A stretch of DNA of 64,000 bases from Leucobacter tenebrionis (GCF_019884725.1 NZ_CP082322.1:806001-870000), one strand, 5' to 3'. Counted from the first letter of the stretch, positions 17,862 to 27,439 are shown. Translations and numbers: made by a program. Notes: generated by a model not told the origin, from the sequence alone.

Positions 17862-20114
17862 CTACTCCGCAGCCGCCTCCGCGGGAGCCTCGGCCTCGGC
17901 CTGCTCCTCGATCACGGGCTCGAGCGACAGCTTGCCGCGATCGTCGACCTTGGTGATCCTCACGAGGATCTTCTGACCGACCGAGAGCACGTCGTCCACG
18001 CTCTCGACGCGCTTGCCGCCGGCGAGCTTGCGCACCTCGCTGATGTGCAGCAGCCCGTCCTTGCCGGGCAGCAGCGACACGAAGGCGCCGAACGCGGCGT
18101 TCTTCACGACGGTGCCCAGGTACTGCTCGCCCACCTCGGGGTTCTGCGGGTTGGCGATCGCGTTGACCTGCGCGCGGGCCGCCTCGGCAGCAGCGCCGTC
18201 GGTCGCGCCGATCAGCACGGTGCCGTCGTCCTCGATCGAGATGTCGGCGCCGGTCTCGTCCTGGATGCCGTTGATCGTCTTGCCCTTGGGGCCGATCAGC
18301 TCGCCGATCTTGTCGACCGGGATCTGCACGCTGATGATGCGCGGCGCGGTGGGCGCCATCTCATCGGGGGCGTCGATCGCCTGCGACAGCACGTCGAGGA
18401 TCGTGGTGCGCGCCTCCTTCGCCTGCGACAGAGCGCCGGCGAGCACGTCCGAGGGGATCCCGTCGAGCTTGGTGTCGAGCTGCAGCGCGGTCACGAACTC
18501 CGAGGTGCCCGCGACCTTGAAGTCCATGTCGCCCAGCGCGTCCTCAGCACCCAGGATGTCGGTGAGGGTCGCGTAGCGGGTCTCGCCGTCGACCTCGTCG
18601 GAGACGAGACCCATCGCGATGCCCGCGACCGGGGCGCGCAGCGGCACACCGGCGTTGAGCAGCGACAGCGTCGAGGCGCAGACCGAGCCCATCGAGGTCG
18701 AGCCGTTCGAGCCCAGCGCCTCGCTGACCTGGCGGATCGCGTAGGGGAACTCCTCGCGGCTCGGCAGCACCGGCACGAGCGCGCGCTCGGCCAGGAAGCC
18801 GTGGCCGATCTCGCGGCGCTTCGGGCTGCCCACGCGACCGGTCTCACCGGTCGAGTACGGCGGGAAGTTGTAGTGGTGCATGTAGCGCTTGCTGGTGGTG
18901 GGCGACAGCGAGTCGATCTGCTGCTCCATCTTGAGCATGTTCAGCGTCGAGACACCCAGGATCTGGGTCTCGCCGCGCTGGAAGATAGCCGAGCCGTGCA
19001 CGCGCGGGATCACCTGGACCTCGGCGTCGAGCGCGCGGATGTCGCGCAGACCGCGGCCGTCGATGCGAGCGCCCTCGGAGAGGATGCGACCGCGCACGAT
19101 CTTCTTGGTCACCGACTTGTATGCGCCCGAGACCTGGCCCTCGGCCTCGGCGGGCAGCTCCCCGGCCTCGACCTTGGCCGCGATGGCCTCCTTGACGCGA
19201 GCCTTCAGCGCGTCGTCGGCGTCCTGACGCTCCTGCTTGTCGGCGATCTGGTAGATGCCGGTCAGCTCGGCCTCCGCGAGCTCGGCGACGGCGGCGTAGA
19301 CCTCGTCGGTGTAGGGCAGGAACACGGGGTACTCCTGCACCTCCTTGGCCGACTGGGCGGCGAGCTGCTCCTGCGCCTTCACCAGCTGGGTGAGGAAGGG
19401 CTTCGCGGCCTCGAGGCCCTGGGCCACGACGGCCTCGTCGGGCTTGGTGGCGCCGGCCTGGATCAGGTTCCAGGATCCCTCGGTCGCCTCGGCCTCGACC
19501 ATCATGATCGCGACGTCTTCGCTGCCATCGGCCTTGGTGATGACCCGGCCGGCGACCATCAGGTCGAAGACGGCCTCCTTCAGCTGCTCCTCGTTGGGGA
19601 ACGCGACCCACTGGTCGCCGATCAGCGCGAGGCGCACACCGGCGATGGGGCCCGAGAACGGCAGACCCGAGATCTGCGTCGAAGCCGAGGCGGCGTTGAT
19701 CGCGAGCGCGTCGTAGAACTCGCCGGGCGCGATCGACAGCACGGTGACGACGATCTGCACCTCGTTGCGCAGGCCGTCGACGAACGACGGACGCAGCGGG
19801 CGATCGATCAGGCGGCAGACGAGGATCGCCTCGGTCGAGGGGCGGCCCTCGCGGCGGAAGAACGAGCCGGGGATCTTACCGGCGGCGTACGAGCGCTCTT
19901 CGACGTCGACCGTCAGCGGGAAGAAGTCGAAGTGATCCTTCGGCTGCTTCGACGCGCTGGTCGCCGAGAGGAGCATGGTCTCCTCGTCGAGGTACGCGGC
20001 GACCGCGCCCTGAGCCTGCTGCGCGAGACGGCCTGCCTCGAAGCGGATGGTGCGCTTGCCGAACTTGCCGTTGTCGAGCACGGCCTCGGCGAACTTGATT
20101 TCAGGACCCTCCAC
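17862..20114 (-). CDS. pnp: Polynucleotide phosphorylase
   Basis: 750 residues: two RNase PH domains with a helical linker, a KH domain ([15 protein letters not shown]) and an S1 domain ([20 protein letters not shown]), then an Ala/Glu tail. It degrades RNA 3'-5' phosphorolytically and in actinobacteria also makes RNA tails. The GTG start at 20114 has AGGAGA 5 nt upstream. rpsO, its usual upstream partner, is not adjacent; instead a divergent small gene begins at 20328. The roughly 200-nt leader could carry autoregulatory structure. Confidence 0.96.
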   Translation of the reverse strand: MEGPEIKFAEAVLDNGKFGKRTIRFEAGRLAQQAQGAVAAYLDEETMLLSATSASKQPKDHFDFFPLTVDVEERSYAAGKIPGSFFRREGRPSTEAILVCRLIDRPLRPSFVDGLRNEVQIVVTVLSIAPGEFYDALAINAASASTQISGLPFSGPIAGVRLALIGDQWVAFPNEEQLKEAVFDLMVAGRVITKADGSEDVAIMMVEAEATEGSWNLIQAGATKPDEAVVAQGLEAAKPFLTQLVKAQEQLAAQSAKEVQEYPVFLPYTDEVYAAVAELAEAELTGIYQIADKQERQDADDALKARVKEAIAAKVEAGELPAEAEGQVSGAYKSVTKKIVRGRILSEGARIDGRGLRDIRALDAEVQVIPRVHGSAIFQRGETQILGVSTLNMLKMEQQIDSLSPTTSKRYMHHYNFPPYSTGETGRVGSPKRREIGHGFLAERALVPVLPSREEFPYAIRQVSEALGSNGSTSMGSVCASTLSLLNAGVPLRAPVAGIAMGLVSDEVDGETRYATLTDILGAEDALGDMDFKVAGTSEFVTALQLDTKLDGIPSDVLAGALSQAKEARTTILDVLSQAIDAPDEMAPTAPRIISVQIPVDKIGELIGPKGKTINGIQDETGADISIEDDGTVLIGATDGAAAEAARAQVNAIANPQNPEVGEQYLGTVVKNAAFGAFVSLLPGKDGLLHISEVRKLAGGKRVESVDDVLSVGQKILVRITKVDDRGKLSLEPVIEEQAEAEAPAEAAAE

Positions 20115-20255
20115 GGGTTCTCCTTTACTACAGGCGAGCGCGCGGACGACCCACGGAAGTCGAGGGGGCTGATCAACAGTGGAAGAACACTCTGCTCGGA
20201 GGAGAGGGATCCACCACCGAAGACCAGCGACCTTGCGCTCGATTCATCGATGATT

Positions 20256-20269
20256 CAGACATGTGTCTG
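20256..20269. promoter_or_regulatory. 14-bp perfect palindrome in the pnp / 20328 divergent region
   Basis: CAGACATGTGTCTG is a perfect palindrome midway between the two divergent starts. It could be an operator or simply part of the pnp leader. No regulator can be named. Confidence 0.3.
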
Positions 20270-20327
20270 CGCTACCAGGCTATCACCCGGCGGTGCGAGC
20301 GCGCCGGATCGAACTACACTTCTCACC

Positions 20328-20654
20328 ATGGCGGACCACGGCACGCGACTCCGGGCACTGTGGCTGCCGGGCTGCGTCGCCCTGCCCGTCGCAGTCGCGG
20401 TCCTCCTCAACGCGCTCCTGCGTCCGCGACTCGCGGAGCATCTCGGCGGCATCCGCAGGCATCACTACATCAACTACCGCAGTTTCGACGGCTGGTGGGT
20501 GTTCGACGAGCCGACCCGGCTGGCTCACCCGACGCTCACATCGTTCCTCGAACTCTCCGACGGGGCGGTCGCAGCGGCCGGCATCGCGCTCGCCGTCGCA
20601 TCGGGCATCCTATTCCTGCTCGTGAGTCGCACCCGATCACGCACTCAGCGGTAG
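20328..20654 (+). CDS. Small two-helix membrane protein, unknown function
   Basis: 108 residues with hydrophobic helices at about 10-30 and 78-101 and a central polar region containing HHYINYRSFDGWWVFDEP, rich in His, Tyr and Trp. I do not recognise the family. TACACT at 20315-20320 lies 7 nt before the ATG, the same leaderless pattern seen at other genes in this window, which supports it being real. It converges on the SRPBCC gene and overlaps its end by 10 nt. Confidence 0.55.
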   Translation: MADHGTRLRALWLPGCVALPVAVAVLLNALLRPRLAEHLGGIRRHHYINYRSFDGWWVFDEPTRLAHPTLTSFLELSDGAVAAAGIALAVASGILFLLVSRTRSRTQR

Positions 20655-21136
20655 AAGCCCTCGCGCAGGTTGATCCCGTGCTCGAGCCACGCCTTCATCG
20701 CGGCGAGCATGCCGGTCCATCCCATGCAGTTGCCGAAGGCCGCCCGCACCCCGCTCGGGGTCGCCCGCCAGGCACGCTCGGCGATCCGCACCTCCGTGCG
20801 CGATCCGCCGTCGACCGCACGGAACTCGAACTCAACCTCCGTACCGCGCGGGTCCTGCGTCGCGCCCTCGACTCCGCCCCAGCGGAGCACGATGCGCGTC
20901 GGCGCCGTCGCTTCGAGCACCTCGACCGGGAACGCCCCCGGGAAATCGGCGAAGTCCCACTGCACGGTCGAGCCGGTCTCGGCGCGGCCCTGCGCTCCCC
21001 CGGTGGTGAAATATCGGCTGAGGATCGCGGGATCGGCGACAGCCTCGTACACCTCGGCGGGCGGTTTCGAGATGAAGCCGGAAACCGTGAACTCGAGCTC
21101 CGAGAGCCCCTCTTCTGCACTCATACCTATGCTCAT
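20645..21136 (-). CDS. SRPBCC (AHSA1-like) domain protein
   Basis: 163 residues forming one START/Bet v1-type domain: FISKPPAEVYEAVADPAILSRYFTT at the start, the middle VQWDFADFPGAFPVEVLE, and a long C-terminal helix (NCMGWTGMLAAMKAWLEHG). Members bind hydrophobic ligands or modulate chaperones; no specific role can be given. The ATG at 21136 has TAGAGT 6 nt upstream, consistent with a leaderless mRNA; a second in-frame ATG is four codons in. Confidence 0.82.
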   Translation of the reverse strand: MSIGMSAEEGLSELEFTVSGFISKPPAEVYEAVADPAILSRYFTTGGAQGRAETGSTVQWDFADFPGAFPVEVLEATAPTRIVLRWGGVEGATQDPRGTEVEFEFRAVDGGSRTEVRIAERAWRATPSGVRAAFGNCMGWTGMLAAMKAWLEHGINLREGFYR

Positions 21137-21233
21137 ATGCCGACTCTACGCCGCCCGAGGACACGCGTCATCCGCTTCCTGGACGCGATTCCTCTTGAGC
21201 CCCGCCCCTCCGTCCCCGCCGCCTCCCTCCAGT

Positions 21234-21298
21234 CGCACCGATCGACGTTCAAACACCGAAACGACCCAAATCGAGGTGCTTAAACGTCAATCGGTGCG
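21234..21298 (-). repeat. 24-bp-arm inverted repeat downstream of serA
   Basis: Arms at 21234-21257 and 21275-21298. As DNA they have three mismatches, but read as minus-strand RNA all three become G-U pairs, giving a fully paired 24-bp stem. serA is on that strand and ends 60 nt upstream. No T-run follows, so it is not a standard terminator. Confidence 0.7.
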
Positions 21299-21312
21299 CC
21301 TGCGACGGCCAG

Positions 21313-21348
21313 GCGGAAGCGGCAGAGGCAGCGGAAGCGGCAGAGGCG
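21313..21348. repeat. 18-bp tandem duplication near the serA stop
   Basis: Two adjacent copies of GCGGAAGCGGCAGAGGCA (21313-21330 and 21331-21348, one base different), ending 10 nt before the serA stop codon. Probably replication slippage. Confidence 0.7.
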
Positions 21349-21358
21349 GAGGATGCCC

Positions 21359-22951
21359 CTACTGCGCGTCCAGGCTGATCGTGCTGAGGGTCTCGGCGCC
21401 GATCGAGCCTCGCAGGGCGCCGATGAGCGACTCCTCGACCGGCGCGTCGACCGAGAGCACCGACAGCGCGGTGCCGTTCTTCTCGTCGCGCGCGATCTGG
21501 AGACCCGCGATGTTGACCCCGGCCTCACCGAGGATGCCGCCGTAGGTCGCGACGATGCCCGGACGGTCGACATAGCTGAACACGATGAGGTGGTCCGAGA
21601 GCGGCAGCTCGAGATCGTACCCGTTGATGCCGACGATCTTCTCGATCTGCTTGGGTCCGGTGAGCGTGCCCGAGACCGACATCTGCGTGCCGTCGGTGAG
21701 CGAACCGCGGATCGTGATGACGTTGCGGTAGCTCTCGGAGTCGCCGTCGACCGTGAAGCGCACCTCGACGTCGCGCTGCTCGGCGAGCAGAGGGGCATTG
21801 ACGTACGACACGGGCTCGCTGACGATCTTCGAGAAGACACCCTTGAGCGCCGCGAGGCGCAGCGCGTCGACGTTGTGCTCGGAGAGCTCGCCGTGCACCT
21901 CGATGTCGAGCGCGGAGATCGCGCCGCCGGCGAGGCTCGCGAAGACCTGTCCGAGCTTCTCGGTGAGCGGCAGGCCGGGGCGCACGTACTCGTCGATGGC
22001 GCCGCCCGCGACGTTGACCGCGTCGGGTACCAGATCGCCCGCGAGCGCGAGGCGCACAGACTTCGCGACCGAGACGCCGGCCTTCTCCTGGGCCTCCTCG
22101 GTCGAGGCTCCGAGGTGCGGCGTGACGTTCACGTTCGGCAGACCGGTGAGCGAGGTGTCGGCCGGGGGCTCCTGCATGAACACGTCGAGCGCCGCCCCGG
22201 CGATCTCGCCCGCGGTGAGCGCCTCCGCGAGCGCCGCCTCGTCGATGAGCCCGCCGCGCGCGACGTTCACCACGTAGGCGGTCTTCTTCATCGCGCGCAG
22301 CTGCTCGGCGCCGATCATGCCGAGCGTCTCGGGCGTGCGCGGCATGTGGATCGTCAGGAAGTCGACGCGCTCGACCAGTTCTTCGAGCGTGACGAGCTGC
22401 ACGCCGAGCTGCTGGGCGCGGGCAGCCGTGACGTAGGGATCGTAGGCGATGAGCTCGACGCCGAAGCCGCGCAGGCGCTCGGCGACGAGCGCACCGATGC
22501 GGCCGAGACCGACGATGCCGATGGTCTTCTCGTAGAGCTCGGTGCCCGTGAAGGAGGAGCGCTTCCACTCACCGGCCGAGAGCGAGCCGTGCGCGCGGGG
22601 CAGGTGGCGCGCGAGACCGAGGATATGGGCGACGGTCAGCTCGGCCGCGCTGATGATGTTGGAGGTGGGGGCGTTGACGACCATCACGCCGGCCTGAGTA
22701 GCCGCCTTGATGTCGACGTTGTCGAGGCCCACGCCGGCGCGAGCGATGACCTTGAGCCGCGGCGCCCAGCTGAGGGCTTCGGCGTCGATCTGTGTGGCCG
22801 ACCGGACGAGCACGGCGTCGGCGGTGGCGAGAGCGGCGCGGAGCGCCTCGCGGTCGGTGCCGTCTACGTTCACCACCTCGAAGTCGGGGCCGAGCGCGGC
22901 GATAGTGGCGGGAGAGAGTTGTTCGGCGATCAGCACGACCGGCGCAGACAT
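21359..22951 (-). CDS. serA: D-3-phosphoglycerate dehydrogenase
   Basis: 530 residues, the long actinobacterial form. It has a catalytic and NAD domain (IGIVGLGRIGALVAERLRGF for NAD; a late catalytic His region), an allosteric substrate-binding domain, and a C-terminal ACT domain (DRPGIVATYGGILGEAGVNI) for serine feedback. It opens the phosphorylated serine pathway. The ATG at 22951 with AGGAT 8 nt upstream is preferred over an adjacent TTG. A -10-like TAGACT lies at 23012-23017, giving a leader of about 55 nt. Confidence 0.95.
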   Translation of the reverse strand: MSAPVVLIAEQLSPATIAALGPDFEVVNVDGTDREALRAALATADAVLVRSATQIDAEALSWAPRLKVIARAGVGLDNVDIKAATQAGVMVVNAPTSNIISAAELTVAHILGLARHLPRAHGSLSAGEWKRSSFTGTELYEKTIGIVGLGRIGALVAERLRGFGVELIAYDPYVTAARAQQLGVQLVTLEELVERVDFLTIHMPRTPETLGMIGAEQLRAMKKTAYVVNVARGGLIDEAALAEALTAGEIAGAALDVFMQEPPADTSLTGLPNVNVTPHLGASTEEAQEKAGVSVAKSVRLALAGDLVPDAVNVAGGAIDEYVRPGLPLTEKLGQVFASLAGGAISALDIEVHGELSEHNVDALRLAALKGVFSKIVSEPVSYVNAPLLAEQRDVEVRFTVDGDSESYRNVITIRGSLTDGTQMSVSGTLTGPKQIEKIVGINGYDLELPLSDHLIVFSYVDRPGIVATYGGILGEAGVNIAGLQIARDEKNGTALSVLSVDAPVEESLIGALRGSIGAETLSTISLDAQ

Positions 22952-22984
22952 CAAGCGAATCCTTCGGGTCAGCGGCAGGAGAAA

Positions 22985-23006
22985 CCCGGCTCGACACGGA
23001 ACCGGG
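22985..23006 (-). terminator. Possible weak terminator after the 23052 gene
   Basis: Seven-base arms (CCCGGCT and AACCGGG, one mismatch), with TTTC following on the minus strand. It lies 46 nt after the stop of the gene at 23052 and inside the serA leader, so it could also be a leader structure. Confidence 0.3.
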
Positions 23007-23051
23007 GCTCCAGTCTAACCTGCCGAGCCCGCGTCTCCCGTCTGCCCTCCG

Positions 23052-23375
23052 CTATCCGAAGAAGCTCGACTGCGGCACGAGGTGCAGCACCTCGAGCTGC
23101 ACCGCCGCGACCAGGCAGAGCCCCGCCGCGATCACGAGCAGTCGCGCCGCTGCTGAGCGGCCCCGGCCGATCAGCAGGGCGAGCGCGTAGACCACGACGG
23201 GCAGGACCACGCCGAAGACGAGCCAGAACCAGCCCGTCCCCGTGATCCCGAGCCCCATCGACGTGGCCATCTGCGGCAGCAGCACGATGTTGCCCACCGC
23301 CGCGATAACCGTGTAGACGTACAGCGCGGTGAGCAGGGCCGCCACGGCCCAGGCGACGATCCGGCGTCCCATCAT
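23052..23375 (-). CDS. Small membrane protein, unknown function
   Basis: 107 residues with three hydrophobic helices (about 7-30, 42-66 and 76-98), ending HLVPQSSFFG. No family is recognised. The ATG at 23375 overlaps the stop of the upstream membrane gene as ATGA, so the pair is translationally coupled and probably acts together. Confidence 0.65.
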   Translation of the reverse strand: MMGRRIVAWAVAALLTALYVYTVIAAVGNIVLLPQMATSMGLGITGTGWFWLVFGVVLPVVVYALALLIGRGRSAAARLLVIAAGLCLVAAVQLEVLHLVPQSSFFG

Positions 23376-23860
23376 GCGCCCCCTCCGCTGAACACCGGCA
23401 GCGGCAGCAGCACGACCGCCCCGATCAGAATCCAGAGGGTCAGACGTCGCATGCCCGCGCCGCGGCACAGCACGAGCACGCTGAAGAACCACAGGATCGG
23501 CGCGAGCGGGGCCGCCCAGAAGACGAGCTGCTGCAGCACGGCGCCGAGCGATCCGCTCGACTCGGCCACCGAGGCGTTCTGGACAGCGTAGAACTGCGCC
23601 CAGCTGAGCCAGATCCATGCGTAGAGCAGGTAGAGCCCGCCGAAGACACCGAGCAGCACCAGGGCGGCGTTCGAGAGCTGCTGGGCGGGCTCGGCCGCAT
23701 CGGGCTCCTCCGGGTCGGCACCCGCCGCATCGGGACCGACCTGCGGTGCAGCCGACTCCTCGGCGGGTTCGGAATCAGCCGCCCTCACCGGGTCGGCATG
23801 CACAGTCCACCCGCTCGCGATGGAGCTCTCCCGCTCCTCGCCGCCCTCTGCTTTCGCCAT
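23372..23860 (-). CDS. Membrane protein with acidic N-terminal region, unknown function
   Basis: 162 residues. About 60 hydrophilic, Glu/Ala/Pro-rich residues come first, then helices at about 65-88, 108-128 and 136-156, including the aromatic LYLLYAWIWLSWAQFYA. The ATG at 23860 has TAGGGT 7 nt upstream and no ribosome site (leaderless). It is coupled to the gene at 23052. Function unknown. Confidence 0.7.
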   Translation of the reverse strand: MAKAEGGEERESSIASGWTVHADPVRAADSEPAEESAAPQVGPDAAGADPEEPDAAEPAQQLSNAALVLLGVFGGLYLLYAWIWLSWAQFYAVQNASVAESSGSLGAVLQQLVFWAAPLAPILWFFSVLVLCRGAGMRRLTLWILIGAVVLLPLPVFSGGGA

Positions 23861-23917
23861 GGGTTCAACCCTAGCGATCGGAGTCTCGGAGCACGCCGAA
23901 AGCGCGAGGCCGCTCCG

Positions 23918-24157
23918 TCAGGAGTGCGCGGGTTCGTCGCCCTCGACCAGCTGGGTCGCGAGGTCGGCGACCTCGGCAGCGCTGAGTTCGACCCCGGCGC
24001 GCTCGAGCCGCGATCGGATCATCTGCTCGACCTCGCCGCGCGAGGCGGCGGCACCGGCCGTATCCCGGACCTCGACCATGATGGTCGCCACTGCGTCGAC
24101 GGTCTCCGGTTTCCGGCTCTCGATGTCGCTCGCTCCGTCGCTGTGCTCGATGCTCAT
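23918..24157 (-). CDS. Small acidic protein, unknown function
   Basis: 79 residues, acidic, probably helical (VEQMIRSRLERAGVELSAAEVADLATQLVEG). I do not recognise it. The start is well supported by GGAGGAGA 6 nt before the ATG at 24157. It lies upstream of the 23372-23860 pair, with a 57-nt gap. It could be an antitoxin-like or regulatory protein, but nothing in it proves this. Confidence 0.62.
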   Translation of the reverse strand: MSIEHSDGASDIESRKPETVDAVATIMVEVRDTAGAAASRGEVEQMIRSRLERAGVELSAAEVADLATQLVEGDEPAHS

Positions 24158-24342
24158 CGCTGCTCTCCTCCGCGGGTCGATCCTCATCTCGGCACGTGAT
24201 CCGTGCGTGCGGCCGACGCTATCACCGCAGCGCCGGATCCCGGGTACCCCTTGACAGAGGGGCCGGCGCCTGCAGCGCCGCCCGCTCGGCTCGCGCGAGA
24301 CCTGCGGGCGCCCGCGCGGATGGGTGCAACCGGAGGAGTCGG

Positions 24343-24398
24343 CGAGATACGGATCTCGCACGCACACCCGCGGATCCGCATGCGAGATCCGTCTCTCG
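24343..24398. repeat. 18-bp-arm inverted repeat with nested palindromes
   Basis: Arms at 24343-24360 and 24381-24398 pair with one mismatch. Each arm is itself nearly palindromic (CGAGATACGGATCTCG), and the loop holds a further GCGGATCCGC. It lies in the divergent gap between the 23918 gene and the VapC-like remnant. Confidence 0.7.
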
Positions 24399-24417
24399 AG
24401 CAGGGGCGGGGCGGGCA

Positions 24418-24625
24418 CTAGTTCCACGCAGTGCACTCGATGTCCTCGAGTTCGAGGATCGCGCCGTCCCTGCGCACAACGGTGAGGCCGTACATCTGAG
24501 CCTGCGCGACGATGAGTCAGGCGAAGGGAACACGGTGAGCCCGGCTCATCGCTCCGGCGAGCGGCATCTCGGATCCCGTCATCGGCAACTCGCTCGCCAC
24601 CATCGGGTCGAGCACTTCACCCATT
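24418..24625 (-). pseudogene. Remnant of a PIN-domain (VapC-type) toxin
   Basis: The minus strand from about 24560 to a TAG at 24418-24420 reads ELPMTGSEMPLAGAMSRAHR, then VPFA, a TGA stop, then LIVAQAQMYGLTVVRRDGAI, ending ECTAWN. This follows the C-terminal pattern of VapC ribonucleases (LPIT..HA...L...HRDPFDR.LVAQA...LTLVT.D..I). The in-frame TGA falls where DR/DRL is expected, and the invariant DPFDR is damaged. Further upstream the likeness continues in a different frame (MVEAVLAQWV), suggesting a frameshift near 24610. No intact antitoxin is adjacent. It is judged to be a decayed toxin. Confidence 0.6.
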
Positions 24626-24752
24626 GGGCGAGCACCGCCTCGACCATCTTGAAACGCGGAGTCCCGCTCTGCTGGATTCACCCTGCCCGCAGCAGCACAT
24701 CGAGACTCCGCGTTGCAGCTCGGGGAAGGAGACTCGCCCTACGCTGGGAGAC

Positions 24753-27413
24753 ATGCACACCTTCGACCTCGGCCGCATCGGCTCTGGGCTCCCGGTCGCC
24801 GCCGCGCAAGCCGAGATCGAGCAGGCCGTGGCGCACGGCGCCTGCGTCATCACCGCGCCTCCCGGCACCGGCAAGACCACCTTCGTGCCGCCGCTCGTCG
24901 CGAACCTGGTCGCGCGGCGCGGTGGCGGCCGGGTGCTGCTCACGCAACCCCGGCGGGTCGCGGTGCGCGCGGCGGCGCGGCGCATTGCGGAGCTCGACGG
25001 CGGGAACGGAACGGCCGGAGGAGGCAGCGGTCGAGGCGGCGACCGCGGCGCCGGCGATGGCGGGATCGGCGGCGCGGTCGGCTTCACCGTGCGCGGCGAG
25101 CGCCGCGTCGGCCCGGACACCCGCCTCGAGGTGCTGACCCCGGGCGTACTGCTGCGCCGTCTCATCGCCGATCCCGCCCTCGAGGGCGTCGACGCCGTGA
25201 TCCTCGACGAGGTGCACGAGCGGTCGGTCGACGGCGATCTCCTGCTCGCGCTGCTCGACGAGGTACGCACGCTGCGCGACGACCTCGCACTTGTCGCGAT
25301 GTCGGCCACCCTCGACTCCGAGCGGTTCGCGGCGCTGATCGGCGACGGGCCGGGCTCCCCCGCTCCGGTCGTCGAGATCCCCTCGCCCCTCCACCCGCTT
25401 CGCATCGATTACGCCCCCTGCGACGGCCCCAGACTCGATGAGCGCGGAGCGACCCGCCAGTACCTCGCGCACCTCGCCGCGCTCACCGCCCGCATCCGGG
25501 CCGAGGAGGGGTGCGACGCCCTCGTCTTCGTGCCGGGAGCCAGAGAGGTCGACGAGGTCGTGCGCCTGCTTCGGGACGGGCACGCGGCTCACGAGCGCGT
25601 CGAGGTGTTTCCCCTGCACGGGCGCGTTCCGGCCCGCGAGCAGGATCGCGCCGTGCGCGGGCGCGGCAGCGGCGATCCCGCGCGCATCGTCGTGAGCACC
25701 TCGCTCGCCGAGAGCTCGCTCACCGTCCCCGGCGTCCGCCTCGTGATCGACTCGGGGCTCTCGCGCGAGGTCCGACGGGATCGCGCAAGAGACATGACTG
25801 GGCTCGTCACGGTGAGCGCCTCGCGCGCGAGTGCGGAGCAGCGGGCGGGCCGCGCGGCGCGCCAGGGCCCGGGCCGCGCCATGCGGGCGTACTCGGAGAC
25901 CGACTTCGCACGGATGCCGGCGGCCGCCCCTCCCGAGATCGCGTCGGCCGACCTCACCGATGCCGCGCTGTTGCTCGCCGCATGGGGTACCCCGGGCGGC
26001 GCCGGTCTGACGTTGCCCACCCCTCCTCCCCCGGCGGCGATGGCCTCGGCCGTCGAGGTGCTGCACACCCTCGGGCTGGTCGACGATGACGGCCGCATCA
26101 CCGCACTCGGCGAGCGGGTCGTTCAGCTGCCGGTCGGCGCACGCGAGGCACGCGCGCTCCTCGCGGGGGCGCACGACCTCGGCGATCCCGAACTCGTCGG
26201 CGAGATCGTGGCGGCCGTTTCCGACGACCACCGCGAGCCGGGGGCCGACCTCTCCCGGCTGCTGCGCGAGCTGCGAACCGGGCGCAGTGCGGGATCGCAG
26301 CGCTGGCGTCGAGAGGCTCGGAGGCTGTCGGGCATCGCTCGCTCCGACGCGCCTGACGCCCCGGGCCCGACTGCGGCGACATCCAGAACGGACTCGGCAG
26401 AGGCGCCCGGCGTCGTCGTCGCTCTCGCCCGCCCGGAGTGGATCGCGCGCCGCACCGGGGCCCACTCCCGCAGCTACCTGTTCGCGAGCGGCACGAGAGC
26501 CGCGCTCCCCGAGGGCAGCGGCCTCATCGGCAGCGAGTGGATCGCCGTACGCGAGGTGCAGCGCGCTTCGGGGCGCGCGGCCGACGGCACCGGAGCCGTG
26601 ATCCGTCTCGCCGCCCACCTCACCAGCGCGGACGCCGTGCGCATCGGCGGCCCGCTCATCACGAGCACGCGGGCCGCTCGCGTCGAGGAGGGGCGCGTGC
26701 GTGTGCGCGAGGAGCGCAGGCTCGGCGCGATCCTGCTCTCCTCCGCACCGGTGCCGCCCGCCGAGGACGACACCATCCCGGCCCTCGCTGGCCACCTGCG
26801 CGAGCAGGGGCTCTCGGCGCTCGAGTGGTCGGACGCGGCGGTCTCGCTGCGAGCTCGCCTGGCGCTGCTGCATCGGCTGATCGGGGAACCCTGGCCTGCA
26901 ATGGACGAGGTCGCACTGACGGAAGGCATCGAGCACTGGCTGGGAGCGGATCTGGCGCGACTGCGGCCCGGCGCATCCCTGCGCGGGATCGACGTCACCA
27001 CCGCCCTGCGCCGGCTGCTGCCGTGGCCCGAGGCCGCCCGTCTCGACGAGTTGGCGCCGGAGCGTCTCACGGTGCCCTCGGGGTCCGCGATCCGCATCGA
27101 CTATCCGGACGCGGGGTCGGATGACGCGGCGCCCGACGAGGCCGCGCGTCCCGTCGTCGCAGTGAAGCTGCAGGAGGTGTTCGGCCTCGCGCAGACCCCT
27201 CGCATCGTCGACGGACGGGTGCCGATCCTCTTCCACCTGCTCTCCCCCGCGCGGCGCCCCCTCGCCGTCACCGACGATCTCTCATCGTTCTGGAACGGGC
27301 CCTATCAGCAGGTCCGACGGGAGATGCGCGGGCGCTACCCCAAGCACCCCTGGCCCGAGGATCCGTGGGAGGCTGAGGCGACGGCGCGCACGAAGCGCGG
27401 TGCCCGGCGGTAG
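24753..27413 (+). CDS. hrpB: ATP-dependent helicase HrpB
   Basis: 886 residues of DEAH-box helicase: Walker A APPGTGKTT (35-43), ILDEVHERS (DEVH), MSATL, the motif V/VI regions STSLAESSLTVPGVRLVIDSG and QRAGRAARQGPG, and the HrpB-specific C-terminal domain ending HPWPEDPWEAEATARTKRGARR. HrpB proteins are widespread, but their cellular role is poorly defined. The ATG at 24753 has GGGAG upstream and also TACGCT 7 nt before it. Frames open earlier (from 24624) lack support. It is the only plus-strand gene between 21 and 33 kb. Confidence 0.93.
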   Translation: MHTFDLGRIGSGLPVAAAQAEIEQAVAHGACVITAPPGTGKTTFVPPLVANLVARRGGGRVLLTQPRRVAVRAAARRIAELDGGNGTAGGGSGRGGDRGAGDGGIGGAVGFTVRGERRVGPDTRLEVLTPGVLLRRLIADPALEGVDAVILDEVHERSVDGDLLLALLDEVRTLRDDLALVAMSATLDSERFAALIGDGPGSPAPVVEIPSPLHPLRIDYAPCDGPRLDERGATRQYLAHLAALTARIRAEEGCDALVFVPGAREVDEVVRLLRDGHAAHERVEVFPLHGRVPAREQDRAVRGRGSGDPARIVVSTSLAESSLTVPGVRLVIDSGLSREVRRDRARDMTGLVTVSASRASAEQRAGRAARQGPGRAMRAYSETDFARMPAAAPPEIASADLTDAALLLAAWGTPGGAGLTLPTPPPPAAMASAVEVLHTLGLVDDDGRITALGERVVQLPVGAREARALLAGAHDLGDPELVGEIVAAVSDDHREPGADLSRLLRELRTGRSAGSQRWRREARRLSGIARSDAPDAPGPTAATSRTDSAEAPGVVVALARPEWIARRTGAHSRSYLFASGTRAALPEGSGLIGSEWIAVREVQRASGRAADGTGAVIRLAAHLTSADAVRIGGPLITSTRAARVEEGRVRVREERRLGAILLSSAPVPPAEDDTIPALAGHLREQGLSALEWSDAAVSLRARLALLHRLIGEPWPAMDEVALTEGIEHWLGADLARLRPGASLRGIDVTTALRRLLPWPEAARLDELAPERLTVPSGSAIRIDYPDAGSDDAAPDEAARPVVAVKLQEVFGLAQTPRIVDGRVPILFHLLSPARRPLAVTDDLSSFWNGPYQQVRREMRGRYPKHPWPEDPWEAEATARTKRGARR

Positions 27414-27439
27414 GTCCGGCCCCTCCCGAGCAACGCAAA

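Noticed and set aside
16848-20327. A very long plus-strand frame opposite pnp and the M16 peptidase
   Set aside because: Antisense shadow; only the last 108 codons (20328-20654), with their own promoter-like hexamer, look like a gene.
23918-24157. Antitoxin partner of the VapC remnant
   Set aside because: The protein lacks an AbrB, RHH or Phd-like pattern, and the distance and order do not fit a VapBC operon.
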